Shown: piece after piece, positions 49,795 through 63,384 of the stretch
Position numbering within the stretch: position 1 is the first letter of the stretch
Layout: every line of letters starts with the position of its first letter
Assembly (NCBI GenBank): GCA_004794655.1
Contig: SMMW01000634.1
Coordinates: 4,984,501-5,048,500, forward strand
DNA from: Marisa cornuarietis
Lineage: Eukaryota; Mollusca; Gastropoda; Architaenioglossa; Ampullariidae
Reading direction: 5' to 3'
Length of the DNA: 64,000 nucleotides
Position numbers and translations under genes: made by a program
Notes under the pieces: generated by a model
Seen by the model: only the letters and a program-made list of their open reading frames with translations
The model's database searches: none
What the model was told of the DNA's origin: nothing

Positions 49795-52700
49795 TCCTAA
49801 CGTCCTGCTGACTAGATTCCGAGTGAAGCTTCTTCACACAACAACACCGTGACCTCGTTGGGACTGGCATTTCAAGTAACCAGCGACCGTCCTTCTTAGA
49901 TGAGTTGGTAGAGAATCCTAAAGCAATTTACAAGAACAGCGGCACTGCCTTAGCTTCAGGCTTAATGGACACACACTTCATCTTCCTTTGTCCTGCAAAA
50001 GTTTATAGTGATTCCATAGGTGATAGATTCGTTCATGATAAACGCTAGAAAGCAGACTTTTTGGAGACTGAAAGTGACTAGGGTTGTGCTTTTTTGTTAT
50101 CTCGCCACTGTTGAAAAGCTTCAGGTCAGCGTGGATGTTAAAAAATGCAGTCTCTTCGATGTGTTAAGCATTGTGATGCAGCTTTATTTCTTTCTCAGAA
50201 AACCTGAAAATAAAATCTTTTTTACTAGTGCACGAAAAATAACGAAATAATTCATTATGCAGTTATGAAGAAAGGCATAATTTCAATCAGTTTTATTAGA
50301 AGAAAATTAAGTTATCGTCTGAAAGCCACTATAGCCATGAAGCAAATACATCACAAAAATCTTAAGCTCAGTCTTGTTTAACAACTTCAATAGCATACTG
50401 AGAGTTGATTGCTTTATGGCATGCATGCGAGAGTGTGTAATCAAAGAAACGTTTTAGCAATAAAAGTTCCTAAAATCCATGCAAGGCTGCATTTTGAAGA
50501 ATCGCATTTAGGCCGTAGGGTTCCAAGCTGTTATCTCGCCCCCATCTGTCCAGAACAAATGTTGGGCTAAAGGCGACTGTGGTGACATAAAGAGGGTATT
50601 TGATCTATATCGAGGGGTAACATTGTGGGGAATCTCGAAGTACCACAATATGTGGCGAGATGACTGTTGGGGGGCAAGACAGTGAGTGGCGACATAAGGA
50701 GGTTCGGCTGAACAACATACGATTTGTCACACTCATCGTACACAACGATCCGAGACGGTCTGGTCTCAATGTGCTCGAACTTTGCAGACGTTCTACACGG
50801 TCAACCCCGTCACGTGATGCTTTATTCGGACCCAGAGAAGTAAACATAAGAACTGGGGCAGGTCTGGTAGCAACAGATGACAATCTCAGCCAGGAGACGA
50901 GTCTCCCGGGATCCGCCATGGCTGAGAGACTCTGCACCATCGATTATATACGACTAGATCGTAAGCTGGTAGGGAAAGAAAGGAAGCTAACCCGTTATCA
51001 GCAACAGTCAAGGGGAGGAGAAGAGGCGTTATTACCTCAGCTAGTGACGGCTCCATCCGCACTTTCATCCACTCAGATGAACTCGCTGAGTCGGCAGTGA
51101 GAGGACGCGTCATCAGACCAACCAACATTAAGGCATACGATGGTATCATCAGAGGATCAGAGGTTGTCATCTGCCAGGCCGCAGCCAGCACTGAGTTTCC
51201 GCAGTATCTGGTAAACCTCCGTCCAATTCCAGTTACATCCCTTTATAGCCTGCCCCCGGGAGCACTGGCTATTAAATAGGGATGAAACCGCCGAACAAAA
51301 ACAGCAATTTTACAACTGTTTACTTCGCTCTGTCCTTCCGCAGCAAGTCAACACTACAAGCCCTTGCCAGAAATATCGATACACTAATTTTGTTCATTTT
51401 TTGTAAGGGGGGGGGGGGCTGTCTTATGCCAGCTATTTAATCGGCCGGGAGAAGATTGTAATTCCTACCACGAGTCAAAAGATTTTATCTGGCGTGCGGA
51501 TAAGGGAGATATTCGAATAAGCTATGCGACAGTCGAGTAAATGTTCGTCTGATATAAACATTTAATTTTGTTCAGAAATACAGAAGCAATTTTATTTTTG
51601 ATGTACCTCACTAAATGGACAGGTCAGTAACTCATGTTTCACAACTAGGGCATGTTTTACTGGACTGCTTTGCTCCCTCCTTCTCGCACCGTCAAATGAC
51701 AACTTTGTTGAAATCTGCGCTGCGTAGTGAAGGTATCTCGCAATTTTTTGTGTGCCTAGTATTTGTTTTTCAGTCCAGCCACAGGCAACATCTTATAACG
51801 GAGAAAATAAACGTCAACAATAAACATGCTCCGGAGCGAATAACACCAGTCAAATGTAGACATAGTCTTCCCGTAGGCGAGAAGAAGGTTCCTGAGAGAT
51901 TCCTCCAAATTTGGAGAAGAACTGGGGATTAAACATAATTCCCCCGCCCCCCCAAAAAAAAAACAAAAACAAGAACGAAACACTTAAAAACATAAACAAC
52001 TAAAAACACATCTAAAACTAATAAACATCGCCACCCTCTGCTTTAACAATAAGATTGGCGCATTCAGTTTATTCGAATTCTCCATCTGTTACTTCAAAGT
52101 GCACCTAGGTGAACCCGTTCTGTCGATGGAAAACAAGCGATAAATCTTTTTGTAAGTTTGATATCCTTTTTCAATTTTTGTATTCTTGAGCACGACATTA
52201 AAATTTCCTCTTGATTGCTGTGACTGAAATATTAAATTGTTTCACGATCATCATGCCTATCCCTTGCTTATAATACTGTGGTTTAGCATAACCTGAGTGG
52301 ATTGCAGAGGTTCTGATTCTTTCTCGCCTCTCCTGTGTTATTCGGGCTAATGGAAGTGTAAGCACCAGACCTTAGCAGGTGTTAACAAGGTTAGATATTT
52401 GTGCGATGTATGCCGATGGATAATGTGTTTGCACTGATGTAGCAATTTAGCACTTTCACAACAGCTAAGATGCCCCCCACCCTCCTGCTGATAAAAACCT
52501 GGGAGGAGAAAACAAAATGAATACCTAGTCGGCCACAGGTAGACGCATGAAAGGTCGTCTGAACTACTACACAAGTATCAATCAATTTCGCCATAGGCAG
52601 GTATAATGAATTTGAAATACAAAGATTACACTGATCATGTCTGAAATTGCGAAAATTCGGCTAGCTAGGTTATTTTTTTTTCCAGCAGCCTGAGTTTCTT

Positions 52701-55700
52701 GCTAAAAACGGCAAAAGTTATAATAAAACAATAAGCGAATCAGTTTATTGATGTTTGCAATATGTTCCTGATTCTACATAAGAGACTAATATTTATTTCA
52801 GGATTAAGACTATAAAGAATTCCTTACTAAAAGAAATGTAACGTGAGAAATAGAGAGTTTGTTCAGTGTTATTTATTCATTCACCTGAAGATACTGCACA
52901 CTAAAGAGTTTAGCGATTCTTCAGCCATGGCGACTTCTACAATAGTTGAAAGAAAAACAAATAAGGACAAAGAAAAGACCACACGCACGCACGCACGCAC
53001 ACACACACACACTTGGAGTATGAAAACTACAATTAAATAGAATGCTTTATTGCTACAGTTTCAGTGTCTGCAAGTGTCCAAATCGGTTGTCGGTTCACAA
53101 GAACGAGAGAAGGATAACTTTCGAAGTTAACTTCTATCAGCTTTGTTGTTTCCCCGTGGGAGTTAACTCCAATTACCATGGCTAATAGCTCCGAGTGTGA
53201 TAAGCTCGGTGGTTAAACCTGCAGTCCCCAGGCTCATAACTAATCTCTCCTGATACCCTGCAGTCACCAAGGACCGTTTCATCCTCCTTCCAGCGGTATT
53301 GGGTGAGTTCTCGTGAAGAAAAACCCATTTCTGTAAAAGTCCTGCGGGAATTTGATGACACGGTTATATAAAAATACACACGTGCAATTTTACCCCTGAA
53401 ACCGAGCCCAAGCTTTTTACAGAGTATTTTAAAATTAGCATGGCAATCAAATGAGCAGAGTAATTTAGCTCAGCGTTCAGTGAGTTATTTGTCGAACGAC
53501 TGTCGCATTAATGAGTTCTTGAACTACTGAATCAAGACAGGAATTGTAACTGGTAATTTAGAAATAATGTACACACATGCACAGTTCACGTTCGACTTAT
53601 AAATAATTATAAATTAAGAAGTGAGATTAAGTAGATTAAATTCAAAATTAGTAGAACGTGAACAGACCACACATCTCTTATTAGTTTTCTACAACAATGT
53701 GTAGAAAAGTTTTATTTTATTTTTAGAAATACGTAAATTGATAAGACTTTTTTTTCTTAAATTAACGAAGTCCACTGCTAACGAGAGAGCAGATATTTAC
53801 TACATAGGAAATGAGGCCTTCAAAAACCCAGGGAAAAACTGCAATGTTCAAAGCCTTTAATCTCGTATACTTCAACACATTCCATCAGATATTGGGAATA
53901 AGTATGACTTGAGACCTTTCATGTACGGGCAAACAGTCAAACAAATGACTAAAGCATGGAATAAAGCAATGTATACAAAGACCTGGTGAATTAAATTACA
54001 CTCTCTAGTTTGTCGTGAAATGTTCTGGTAGCAAAACTATCGTGTTTCACTGGCGAAACAGATCAGATATCTTTGGAGAATAATTTTAAGCTAGAGCACG
54101 ATTGATTGAAACCCGAACTCTCTGCGTTGGTATTTCCAGAATCTGCCAGTGTAACTCGATTCAAAGATCATTAGGCAGCATGCATATTCATAGCTCCCAA
54201 ATTCAGGGTCTGTCAAAACAAGGCATCAGCATAATCGCCTTGACATCCAATGTACCATGAAGTAGACTGGCTCATCACATAAGAAAGTAGACCACTTTGA
54301 TTTATATGCATATTACTCTGGCCAATAATTCTCACTTTGCAAAATCTCTTCCGTCCTGTGTTTTGACAGAAGACACTTGCGTGATGCTTGGTACTTGCCC
54401 CTTATGCATGTTGATATATATAAATAGATATAAACGTGCTTTATGGTGGCTTTCCTTGATTTCTTAGGTAGGACTGGTGAATGAGAATATTAATGCGTTG
54501 CAAGAGACCGAGAGAGACGGAAGGACAGAAGTAGTAGCACAATAACCGACTTGTCCAAGTTGACAAACTCTAAAATAATATTACCTGAAATGGCATAGTC
54601 ATATCATACAATATCATTTTCGAAAAACGTAAGATTTCTTTTTTATCCTTCCTCCTCGGTCATCCACATCCCTACACATCTTCGCCTGTCACAAATACAG
54701 TGAGGTTTGGTTGTCCTGAGTGGCCTAAACCACCAATTCTTCTCCACCCACCTACACATCTTCTACCTTTGCTTCTGCTGCTCTAACTACCAGAATTATT
54801 TCTCTTCCCGCTGCAATTTCGTCATCCGTGCGGTTCTGATAATGGTGATCGTGACGAAAAGAAAAGGAAGATTAGCAGAAATGTGAGAACGACACAATAT
54901 TCTAAAATTGTTGTTTGAGCATTCTGAGTTCGCTATATTCGATATGAAGACTTTGGTAAATTTCTACCTTTGATGAAAAAAATTACCAAGGGATAGCTTT
55001 TGAAGTCTTTGTCACGCTCCTTGACCTCAGTTGAAACATGAAGTTAAGAGTTAAGAAGTTAATACATTATAACAGTGTACTTAGTTTGTTAGAAAAATTA
55101 GTGCATTTTTATTGACTTTCTAGCTTGAAAGTACAAATGTACTGAATAAGAATCTCAACCGTGAGCTTTAAGTTATGACAATGATGTGCTATCGTAAGAG
55201 CAAGCGCACTTTGCTACTTCGCAGAAATCAGGCCACGACCTCCTTTCAAAACTCAAATACGACCTGCAGTGCAGTGTTTAAAGGTTTTCTGTAACACGAA
55301 TTGAACAACATTTTTCAATGAAATTTGGGGATTATTATCTTGTAGTGAACTAAACCCAGTTAATGAGCAAAATAGGGTTTGGGTAGCTACGCCTCCCACT
55401 CCACGCTCCCGCAACCAAAGGTAAGACCGGTACTACTACAGACGGAAGCAATTAAAGGCTAAAGGTAGAAAGTACAGAGTCTGCTCCTAACCATTTTTTC
55501 CCCGTGTGGGACCAACCCTCTTTCTTGTTCTAGAAAAGAACTTCGCCGGATAAAACATTTGACTTTTTCTCTTTTCGAAGTATAGCGAATCGTGTAGCGT
55601 TAGTAAGACACATTCTCAAAAAATAATACAGCTGAGAATAAAACTAACAGGCTGAAACATAACAGAAACGGTGCTAAGACATCATACGTAGAACGGAAAA

Positions 55701-55842
55701 TAGCACGTGTATCCGTAGTCGTTCTTTATTTCTGGGTTAACAGAATGAGCAAATTGCATTATCAGGGATGAAAGCTAAAACAAATTCCGCCCGTGTGATA
55801 TTTAATATCACCACGCTCTCGGTTTGTGTATTTTCGATGGTT
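49795..55842. other. Receptor 5' flank and intergenic DNA, no gene supported
   Basis: No ORF shows a recognisable domain. A segment at about 50640-51270 is GC-richer and has a 146-codon plus-strand ORF with no family resemblance and no splice context; I do not call it a gene. A G run lies at 51407-51418 and a short CA tract at 52981-53012. Untranslated receptor exons could be hidden here. Confidence 0.4.
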
Positions 55843-56669
55843 CCCGGTCGATTCGACTAGGGTCAGTTCCACAAAGGTCGATTTGACTAGGGTCAGTTCG
55901 ATTAACGGTCGTTTCGATTAGGGTCAGTTCGACTAAGGTCGGTTAAACTAAGTCGTTTCGTCTAACGGTCGAGTCATCTATAGGACGCATGAAATGCTAC
56001 AGGGCGCATGAAATGGAAAACAATTGAAGTGATTTTAATGTTATTAAACGATTTAAATCTATCATGCAACATCATTGTCACACAGACTCAACAAGCACTC
56101 AAGCGCCCGATGCCGGCGACGCATCTAACGTCCCTAAGTTTAAAAATTGACGTGCACACGTGGGAACAGTAAAAAACACGCGTTTATTAAAGATGGAAGA
56201 AAATTGTAAGAGAGAAGAAGAAAGGACGAACACTACCAAAAATAATGTCAAAATAACACATACAAATAAACGTCCCTATAGAATGAATAAATTAATGGAA
56301 ACCCACGCAGAGCCGTACAGGGGTGCAACCACCCGTAAGGCGGGTACAACATCAGACAACCCCCCTCCCCGATGCACCTTATAACGAAAGTTGAATTGAG
56401 AGTTGCGAGGAGGCAGGCTGTCATCAAGCGGGCCGTGGCCTGTAGCATTTTATGCGTCCTATAGACGACTCGACCGTTAGACGAAACGACTTAGTTAACC
56501 GACTTTGGTCTTAGTCAAAACGACCCTAGTCGAAACGACCGTTAGTCGAACTGACCCTAGTCAAAACGACCCTAGTCGAAACGACCGTTAGTCGAACTGA
56601 CCCTAGTCAAAACGACCCTAGTTGAAACGACCGTTAGTCGAACTGACCTTAGTCGAAACGACCGGCTAC
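55843..56669. mobile_element. Foldback element C with tandem-unit arms (GGTCGTTTCGACTAG type)
   Basis: The left arm (55843 to about 56005) has about nine units of 15-16 bp of the form GGTCNNTTCGACTAG. The right arm (about 56441-56669) is their reverse complement, expanded to three nearly exact 46-bp higher-order repeats (about 56521-56658), each of three sub-units. The arms meet in the mirrored inner block CTATAGGACGCAT. The right terminus in reverse complement starts GCCGGTCGTTTCGACTAAGG; the left starts CCCGGTCGATTCGACTAGGG. The roughly 430-bp centre has one 74-codon ORF without a recognised domain. No target duplication is clear. Confidence 0.75.
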
Positions 56670-58200
56670 CATTTTCGATAGTGTGAGTATTTTTTTCTAT
56701 CCAGGAGCATCATGGCTCAAGCATGGGGTCCCTAAAAAAAATGTTACTGGCAGCTTTGCAGCGAAAAAGACTCGCAGGGAAACTTGGAGTAACTGGAGGG
56801 ATGTGCTCATGAAAACACAAACGCACGCAGACACGCGAGTGCGTGCACATACAGACAAGCATACAAAGGAAGAAAGAAAGAACAAAAGAAAGGAGAAAGA
56901 TAGAGACCTTCACGTACTCAAAAGCAAAATCTCGAGTGCACTAACAATAGAAAAAAAAACCCAACATAAGAAACATGAGTTCTTGTAACGATCAAAGAAC
57001 ACAAGAGTGAAGCATACTGGAAAGTGTTACACTCACTAATCATTCATCATAGCCGTTCGTCCTACTTGGTCACAATCACCATAGAAAATGTCTTACTGCT
57101 TCTAAATACTCTGAAAAAGCACAAACTGTCGCAAAATGACATTAAACAGGACTATTCCACAACGGATGCCCGCACTGTCCAATGTATAATCTACGTACTC
57201 ACGTCCTCACCTGGTGTTAGGGGGCCCAGGGACTACAGCAACACACTGCATGGACCGCCTGAGCTGTTTGAACTTGCCTCCCCGATACAGTCACATCTCT
57301 CAGGTGTCACAAAGCTGGCGATTGGCTCGCCAAAGCTCGGCTTCCTGACTGAAGACGAGTAGAAGGCTTTCCGGTAAACAGGGAGGAATGCTTCGTGCAA
57401 AGCGAGCCGGCGAGCGACAGGACCGTAAGTCACTCTCGCTTTCTCAAGACACAACAACTGCAGCAGGAGTAATTTTCCTTTCTTGCCCGAAGAATTCAGT
57501 TCGCAAGCTTTTCTTGTTATACACACAATGGAAAAAAACGAGCGAAAAATTGAAATCCTTACGGAGAACATAGAATGGAGAGGCCGAGAAGGAGGCAGAT
57601 GAAAGAAGAAGAAGAAGAAAAAAAAAAGATACTTCTATATCCACCTCAACAGTTTCCACAATACTTAGTAAAAAAACTGAAGATAAATATATATATATAG
57701 CTCTCAAGACGGTGGTGGTAGGTGGGATAAGTTAGTCCTGAAAGGGTAACACGGTTAAGATTGATGTCTTTACAAAAGACAGACAACAGCAGCTCGTAGG
57801 CACAGCGCTGCTTATCGATCAGATATATATATATATATATCTAATTCGGAACAAAGCTGCGCCCATACTTCAGCATTTCATTAAGGACTTTTCAAAACCT
57901 ATTGGATAATAGAAGACGACTGCTCACCCATGTGTCCATAAGTGACAGATGAAAAGTCACGAACAGCAATAATTTACACGCATTGAAGAGAAAGCAGATT
58001 CAGATGACATAAAACCGGTTTAAAGCAAATTTTATTGTTTCGCCAGGAACTGTTCGTGGTGTTTGGAATTAGTAAGGGTTTGCAAAAAAGATGAGTGGGA
58101 GGAGAAAAATATGATGAGAGATGGTCGTTGAGAAGGGAGAGTATTATAGAGGGATTAAGGTAAAGGAAGGGAAGGGTCAAGCTACAACTTTGACCTATTG

Positions 58201-58629
58201 TGTCACACACACGGTAAACTACTGTCACGCATCATACACACGGTAAACTACTGTCATGTGTCATACACATGATAACTACTGCCACGTGTCACACACACGG
58301 TAAACTACTGTCATGTGTCACACACGATAAACTACTGTCATGTGTCATACACATGATAACTACTGCCACGTGTCACACACACGGTAAACTACTGTCATGT
58401 GTCACACACGATAAACTACTGTCATGTGTCATACACATGATAACTACTGCCACGTGTCACACACACGGTAAACTACTGTCATGTGTCACACACGATAAAC
58501 TACTGTCATGTGTCATACACATGATAACTACTGCCACGTGTCACACACACGGTAAACTACTGTGATGTGTCATACACACGGTAAACCACTGCCACGTGTC
58601 ATACACACGGTAAACTACTGTCGCTTGTC
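58201..58629. repeat. Minisatellite with 84-bp higher-order unit
   Basis: Monomers of about 26-31 bp (GTGTCACACACACGGTAAAC and TACTGTCATG-type) are organised in an 84-bp higher-order unit of three monomers. The in-frame start ATGATAACTACTGCCACGTG recurs at 58269, 58353, 58437 and 58521, exactly 84 bp apart. Flanking monomers on both sides are more diverged. The 98-codon ORF through it is a product of the 84-bp period being divisible by three. Confidence 0.95.
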
Positions 58630-59261
58630 AACATTTAGGCAGAAGACACCTAATTTGACCTTGAATAGTAAAGAGAAAAGTTAGATTAATGAAACTAAAA
58701 TACAGGCAAAGCTTTCAGTGTCGAAAAGTACACAAAATAAGTAAAACACAAACACGTTTATGTACGTGCACATACGCTACCCTAGGGACATACTAAGTAA
58801 AACAACAGCCAGCAGCTATAGTAGGACTGCTAATATGATGGGGTTCCAGGCTAAGGTTTGTTGGACCCTAGGTGCCCAGCTTAGCAGCATCTCCATCATG
58901 ACAGGGGTTCCCTGGTGTATCGGTCCATTGCGGGAAATGAAGAGGAATGTTAAACACGGGCAAGCATGCCAGCACCCATGCATGCACGCACGTACACCCG
59001 CGTGTTGATCATTTTTGGACGCATCAGCAGGTCGCCGTTGATAAGTAAACAGCTCGTCTGTTTGGTGCATCGGGTGTAAATGAAAATACTACAGGTCTTG
59101 GCCCGTAGTGAGAGCACAGCACGACTTGTTCTGTAATAAAAGTATTGCATGTCTAGTCCAGCAGGGATGATGATGGCTTGTGATGAAAGTGCCTCATGGT
59201 TTGACTTGTAATGGAAATATTGCAAATCTTGCAAGAGTCAAGGGGAAAAAGTCGCAGCATG

Positions 59262-59264
<3 letters not shown>

Positions 59265-59310
<46 letters not shown>
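59265..59310. repeat. (CA)n microsatellite
   Basis: About 23 CA units ending in GCGCG. Confidence 0.95.
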
Positions 59311-59312
<2 letters not shown>

Positions 59313-62300
59313 GCGTAAAAAGAACAAGCAGAAAAGACACCGCAAAGAATGAAAGATGTGATAAAGGAAGCGGTTTATTGATCTGCCCTGTCAAATGCCC
59401 ACCTGCAGGAATCACAAGGACAGTTCACATCCAAAGAACTCAGGAAGGATGAAAGGATCGAACTGAAAGGAAAAAAAAAGAAAAACAAAGGTATTTTTTT
59501 GACACAGACCAGTTCTAGCCGAGGCTGATGATACACGTTTCTGGAAACGAACTGAGGCTTCAGCCGTTTTTGAAGCATTATCACAGCTTAAGTTTGCAAG
59601 ACACGCAGACACATCGAGTGACAGATTGGAGGGTTAAGGAATGTCATGAAGGTAGAAAGATTGATTTTCTGCCAGAACTGTAAAAGCGGATGGCTGTGCT
59701 AGGATGGAAGGAGCCACATTACTTGCCTGGAGCGAGATGCAGCGGACACTTGGCGATTTCCGGGATGAAGTTAGTACCTGTTCATGAAACTCAGTTATTG
59801 GGTCTCATATGTCTTGAAGCTTCGAAGGACCTATTTTTAGTACAAAACTTTCTGCATCTGCTTCATGATCAAAATTTAGAATAAGCTAAGTCTTAAATGA
59901 AAAAGATTTAGGTCCACTTCAGCCAAGAAGAACATAATCCATAATTTTTTTTCCTCACTGGTATTTGTTGTCACGATGAACGATAACCGCTGCATTATAT
60001 TCGACTACCAAACTGTATGCAGGTGGATTTGGCGTGGATTGCGAGAGATTACTTGTGAAAGAATATTGTTTGATCCGAATATGGAAGACTTCGAAGTGAC
60101 CTCGAGGTCGGCTGGAAAGAACTTCAAAGGGGTGGGCAGGGATGGGAACAAGTTGAGCGGAAGAATGGAAGACAAGAGAAAGCTCTGCAGTGACGGTTGA
60201 GCAATTTCGTCTGCGTGAAATCATTTCGTTTTCTGAAAGCTCAGCGCCTTCACTTGATCCTCAAGTGTTAGCTTCACAGACCGGCTGCCCTGAAAACGTA
60301 TTTTCTGTTCGTCGGTTGGGAAATAAAGATGACAGGGTGAAAGGTCATCGTTAAGGAAAAAAAAATACTTCTGAACATTCATCAGATGTTACTTCTAATG
60401 AAGACTTCTACGACGATGACATCAACGATGATGAATATGAAGAAAAAGAAAAGAAAATGACGACGAAAAAGAATCGGGCTGACTTTGAACACAACATTAC
60501 AATGAGGTAATTATTCGCATACACCGAGCTACCAACCTTTCAAGCAAGTATCCAGCCATCTTTAAGGTCAGTGGTATGACAAATGTAAGATTTAGCTCTG
60601 ACGAAGGTGGAAAAGCTGAATAAAACCGTGCCCGAGGTGACTGATCATATCCTGGATGGCTCGTAATTCCCATCCTCCATCTCAGGAAAGGCAAGACGAG
60701 GTGAGAAGATACCACAGGCCTCACTCACAGGTACGCAAAGGTTAGTTAGTTTTTCTCAGCATCAGCAACAATTGCAACAGCTGCTTCAGGCTCTCACAGT
60801 GTCTATCGCAGGGGCAATAAAGTATCACGTATCGTTTAGTCATATATTGCATTGGTTATGATTTCTAATTCAATATTCTAGGGACAGAGTTTTCTCATTA
60901 AGCATGGAAAATCCACCCAACTACACAGGTGGGAAAAGAAAATTCTTTGCTTCACGTGCTTCTTTTTCTAAATGGTTTTGTGACTTTGCTAGCACCATAC
61001 TCAGAGTGAAGGGTTACGAAAACCTAAGGCTTGTCCTGCTGAGAAAAGAACTACAAAACAGAAATTGAATTGTCCCTTTTATCAGTTTACCTTTCAGTAA
61101 CAATTCGTTCAGCGCCGGCTGCTTATTAGGACATCTGTTGACTGACCAATAAGAAGCCGTGTGGTTTGTATACAACAGAAGAAATAATCTTCCTCTATGG
61201 AACTTCTCTTCGAAGGTGGGGGCGTAAAAGGAAAGTTTGTAATCTGTAAAGAGAACTGACTTTTGCCTGAAGATAAAGATGATAAGAAAAAGGAAAGTTA
61301 ATCAAACTGTAAAATATCTAAATTATTTCTTACATTTTTTGGTCCTTCCGACTGATGTGAATGCGAGTTTTAAAAGTTCCAGAATAGACAGTGTGTTGCT
61401 AATGAAATGTAATGTAAGTCAGATTTTAAAAAATGAAACACACATAAAACCATTATAGCATTGCAACAAAAGTACAACAAATCAGTCATTGGGAGCCCGT
61501 TAGCCAGTTGCACATTCGACACAAAAATATCCGGGAAGTTGCTCCGGGAGAATAGTTTTCTGCAGTTACCTGTACTCTCAGTAGCATACAGTACACACAG
61601 GAAGCTATATTATTATTCTAATAAGGTAGGTCATGACACTAAATTCTCCTCACTCTACCTTGGAAATACCTTGGGAATTAACTAAAAACCTTGGTATAAA
61701 GGGATACACGACGAAGTAGAGTGGACTTTACTCACATTCACGATTCGCCACAACCGACTAAGATAAAGACCATAAGAGAAACTATTATGAAGAAACAAGG
61801 GGTAGATCATTGTAATGAATAAACGGTCCCTGGGTTAACTGCTGGGAAGGGTGGAAGTGTGACGAAGAGACTGTACTGAGAGAGACCGAGCTATAGTACC
61901 TGGTCATGGTAACTCATAACTAGAAAGTAATCCCTTATTTCACTGTAGGGCAACAGCAAGAAGGATAAAGGCTGCGAAGTTAACATTTATGGGAAGAAAA
62001 AAAAGAAAAGAAATAAGATAGAGAAAAAAAGATAAAAGGGCGGCACTTATCCGCAACCAGACGCTTTTAAAACTGAAGCTTTGGGTGGACAAAGCAAACG
62101 CCTAAAGAAAGACTTTCACGTCTGCTTTTACTGAACATCCACAGGAAGTGACGTAGCTATCAAAGAAAGTGGATTTTTAAACGAATAACACCACCTTCAT
62201 ACATCTTTCTCTTGTCTCTTCTTCCACCAAGCTCACGAACTCGCTTTGTTCTTACGACTTACTGTTATTGATTCATCTCCCAGCACGTCGCAAACACACA

Positions 62301-62750
62301 CACACACACACACAAAACCGAAGGGAGGAGATCGTTTCTGCATAAAAGCAAGCCCATTACACGAGCCCCTCCTTTCAGCAGAACGGAACAGCAGGGCTAA
62401 ATATAGCTCAGTGCTGCCCCGTTCGTTACTATTTTGGATCCTTTCAAAGTCTGCTTTTCTTTTCCCCTTTATTTTAAAAAGCTAGTCTGCTCGTGCAGCA
62501 CAGCACGCAGGCAGTTCAAGAAGGACCCACCACTGAAGCTAACAGGATGTGTAGCACTAAGGACTTGTTAAGTTCGGGTCGGTGAACCTGAAAGGCTGAA
62601 GATGAGCAGACGTGACATTGAATGATCGGGCTCCGGGTGTTAAACGCCCATCGTGCCCACTTCTACAGACGATGATATGAACCCCCTACCCTCCACAGAG
62701 AAAGCATGTGATGGAAAGCTCTGGAGTCTAGAACTTTACAATCCCTACTG

Positions 62751-62752
<2 letters not shown>

Positions 62753-62794
<42 letters not shown>
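62753..62794. repeat. (GT)n microsatellite
   Basis: About 21 GT units. Confidence 0.95.
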
Positions 62795-62797
<3 letters not shown>

Positions 62798-63340
62798 TGA
62801 GAAAATCGAACCTTTCCCTATAACCCCTCTGGACCACCTATCCCCCAAATGCAGCAGAATCCTTCCAATCATAAACAATAACAGGACACGAAGAGCAGTA
62901 GTTCCTCTTGGAGTTCTATGCATGTAAACATATTGCGATCTTACTCTTATTTATCGCCTCCATTTGTCTAATGTTTGACAAGCCCTGCGTCGTCAACACT
63001 ATCTTCTTGTCAAAGGCTTTGGCGCAATCATTTATTTGCTCCCCCTTTTCCATCCATTTGCATATAATGTTCACGGCGCCACTGTTGCTTCCATTTCTTG
63101 GTCATTATTGCCTTAGCGGTAACAGATTAGCACAAATTTGGAACATTTTCCTGTTTCGATATCTGTTTCCTTCATAAGTTTGCGAGCTAATTTTCGTTTT
63201 TGATTGTGCAATCCAATAAGCGTAGGCACTTCTTGTGGCTTTGTCTTCCTTGTCCGTCATGCCATCTCCATCCTCCATTCACGCAATGGCCAGACGACCG
63301 TCCTACGTCTGCTGACTGGCTGGACATTTTCAAACAGCGT

Positions 63341-63384
63341 CGATCTCGGGTATTAACCATTGCGATCTCGGGTATTAACCATTG
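63341..63384. repeat. Perfect 22-bp tandem duplication
   Basis: The 22-bp unit beginning CGATCTCGGGTATTAACCAT occurs twice back to back without a mismatch. Confidence 0.95.

Noticed and set aside
50660..51100. 146-codon plus-strand ORF in a GC-richer patch
   Set aside because: No recognisable domain, no supporting splice sites, and comparable ORFs on the other strand; expected by chance in GC-richer DNA.
58269..58565. 98-codon ORF with repeated MITTATCHTHGKLLSC units
   Set aside because: It is produced by the 84-bp minisatellite period being a multiple of three.
60349..60519. Open acidic/basic stretch (EDFYDDDINDDEYEEKEKK)
   Set aside because: No usable start before the charged run, no clear acceptor or family; looks like A/G-rich low-complexity DNA.
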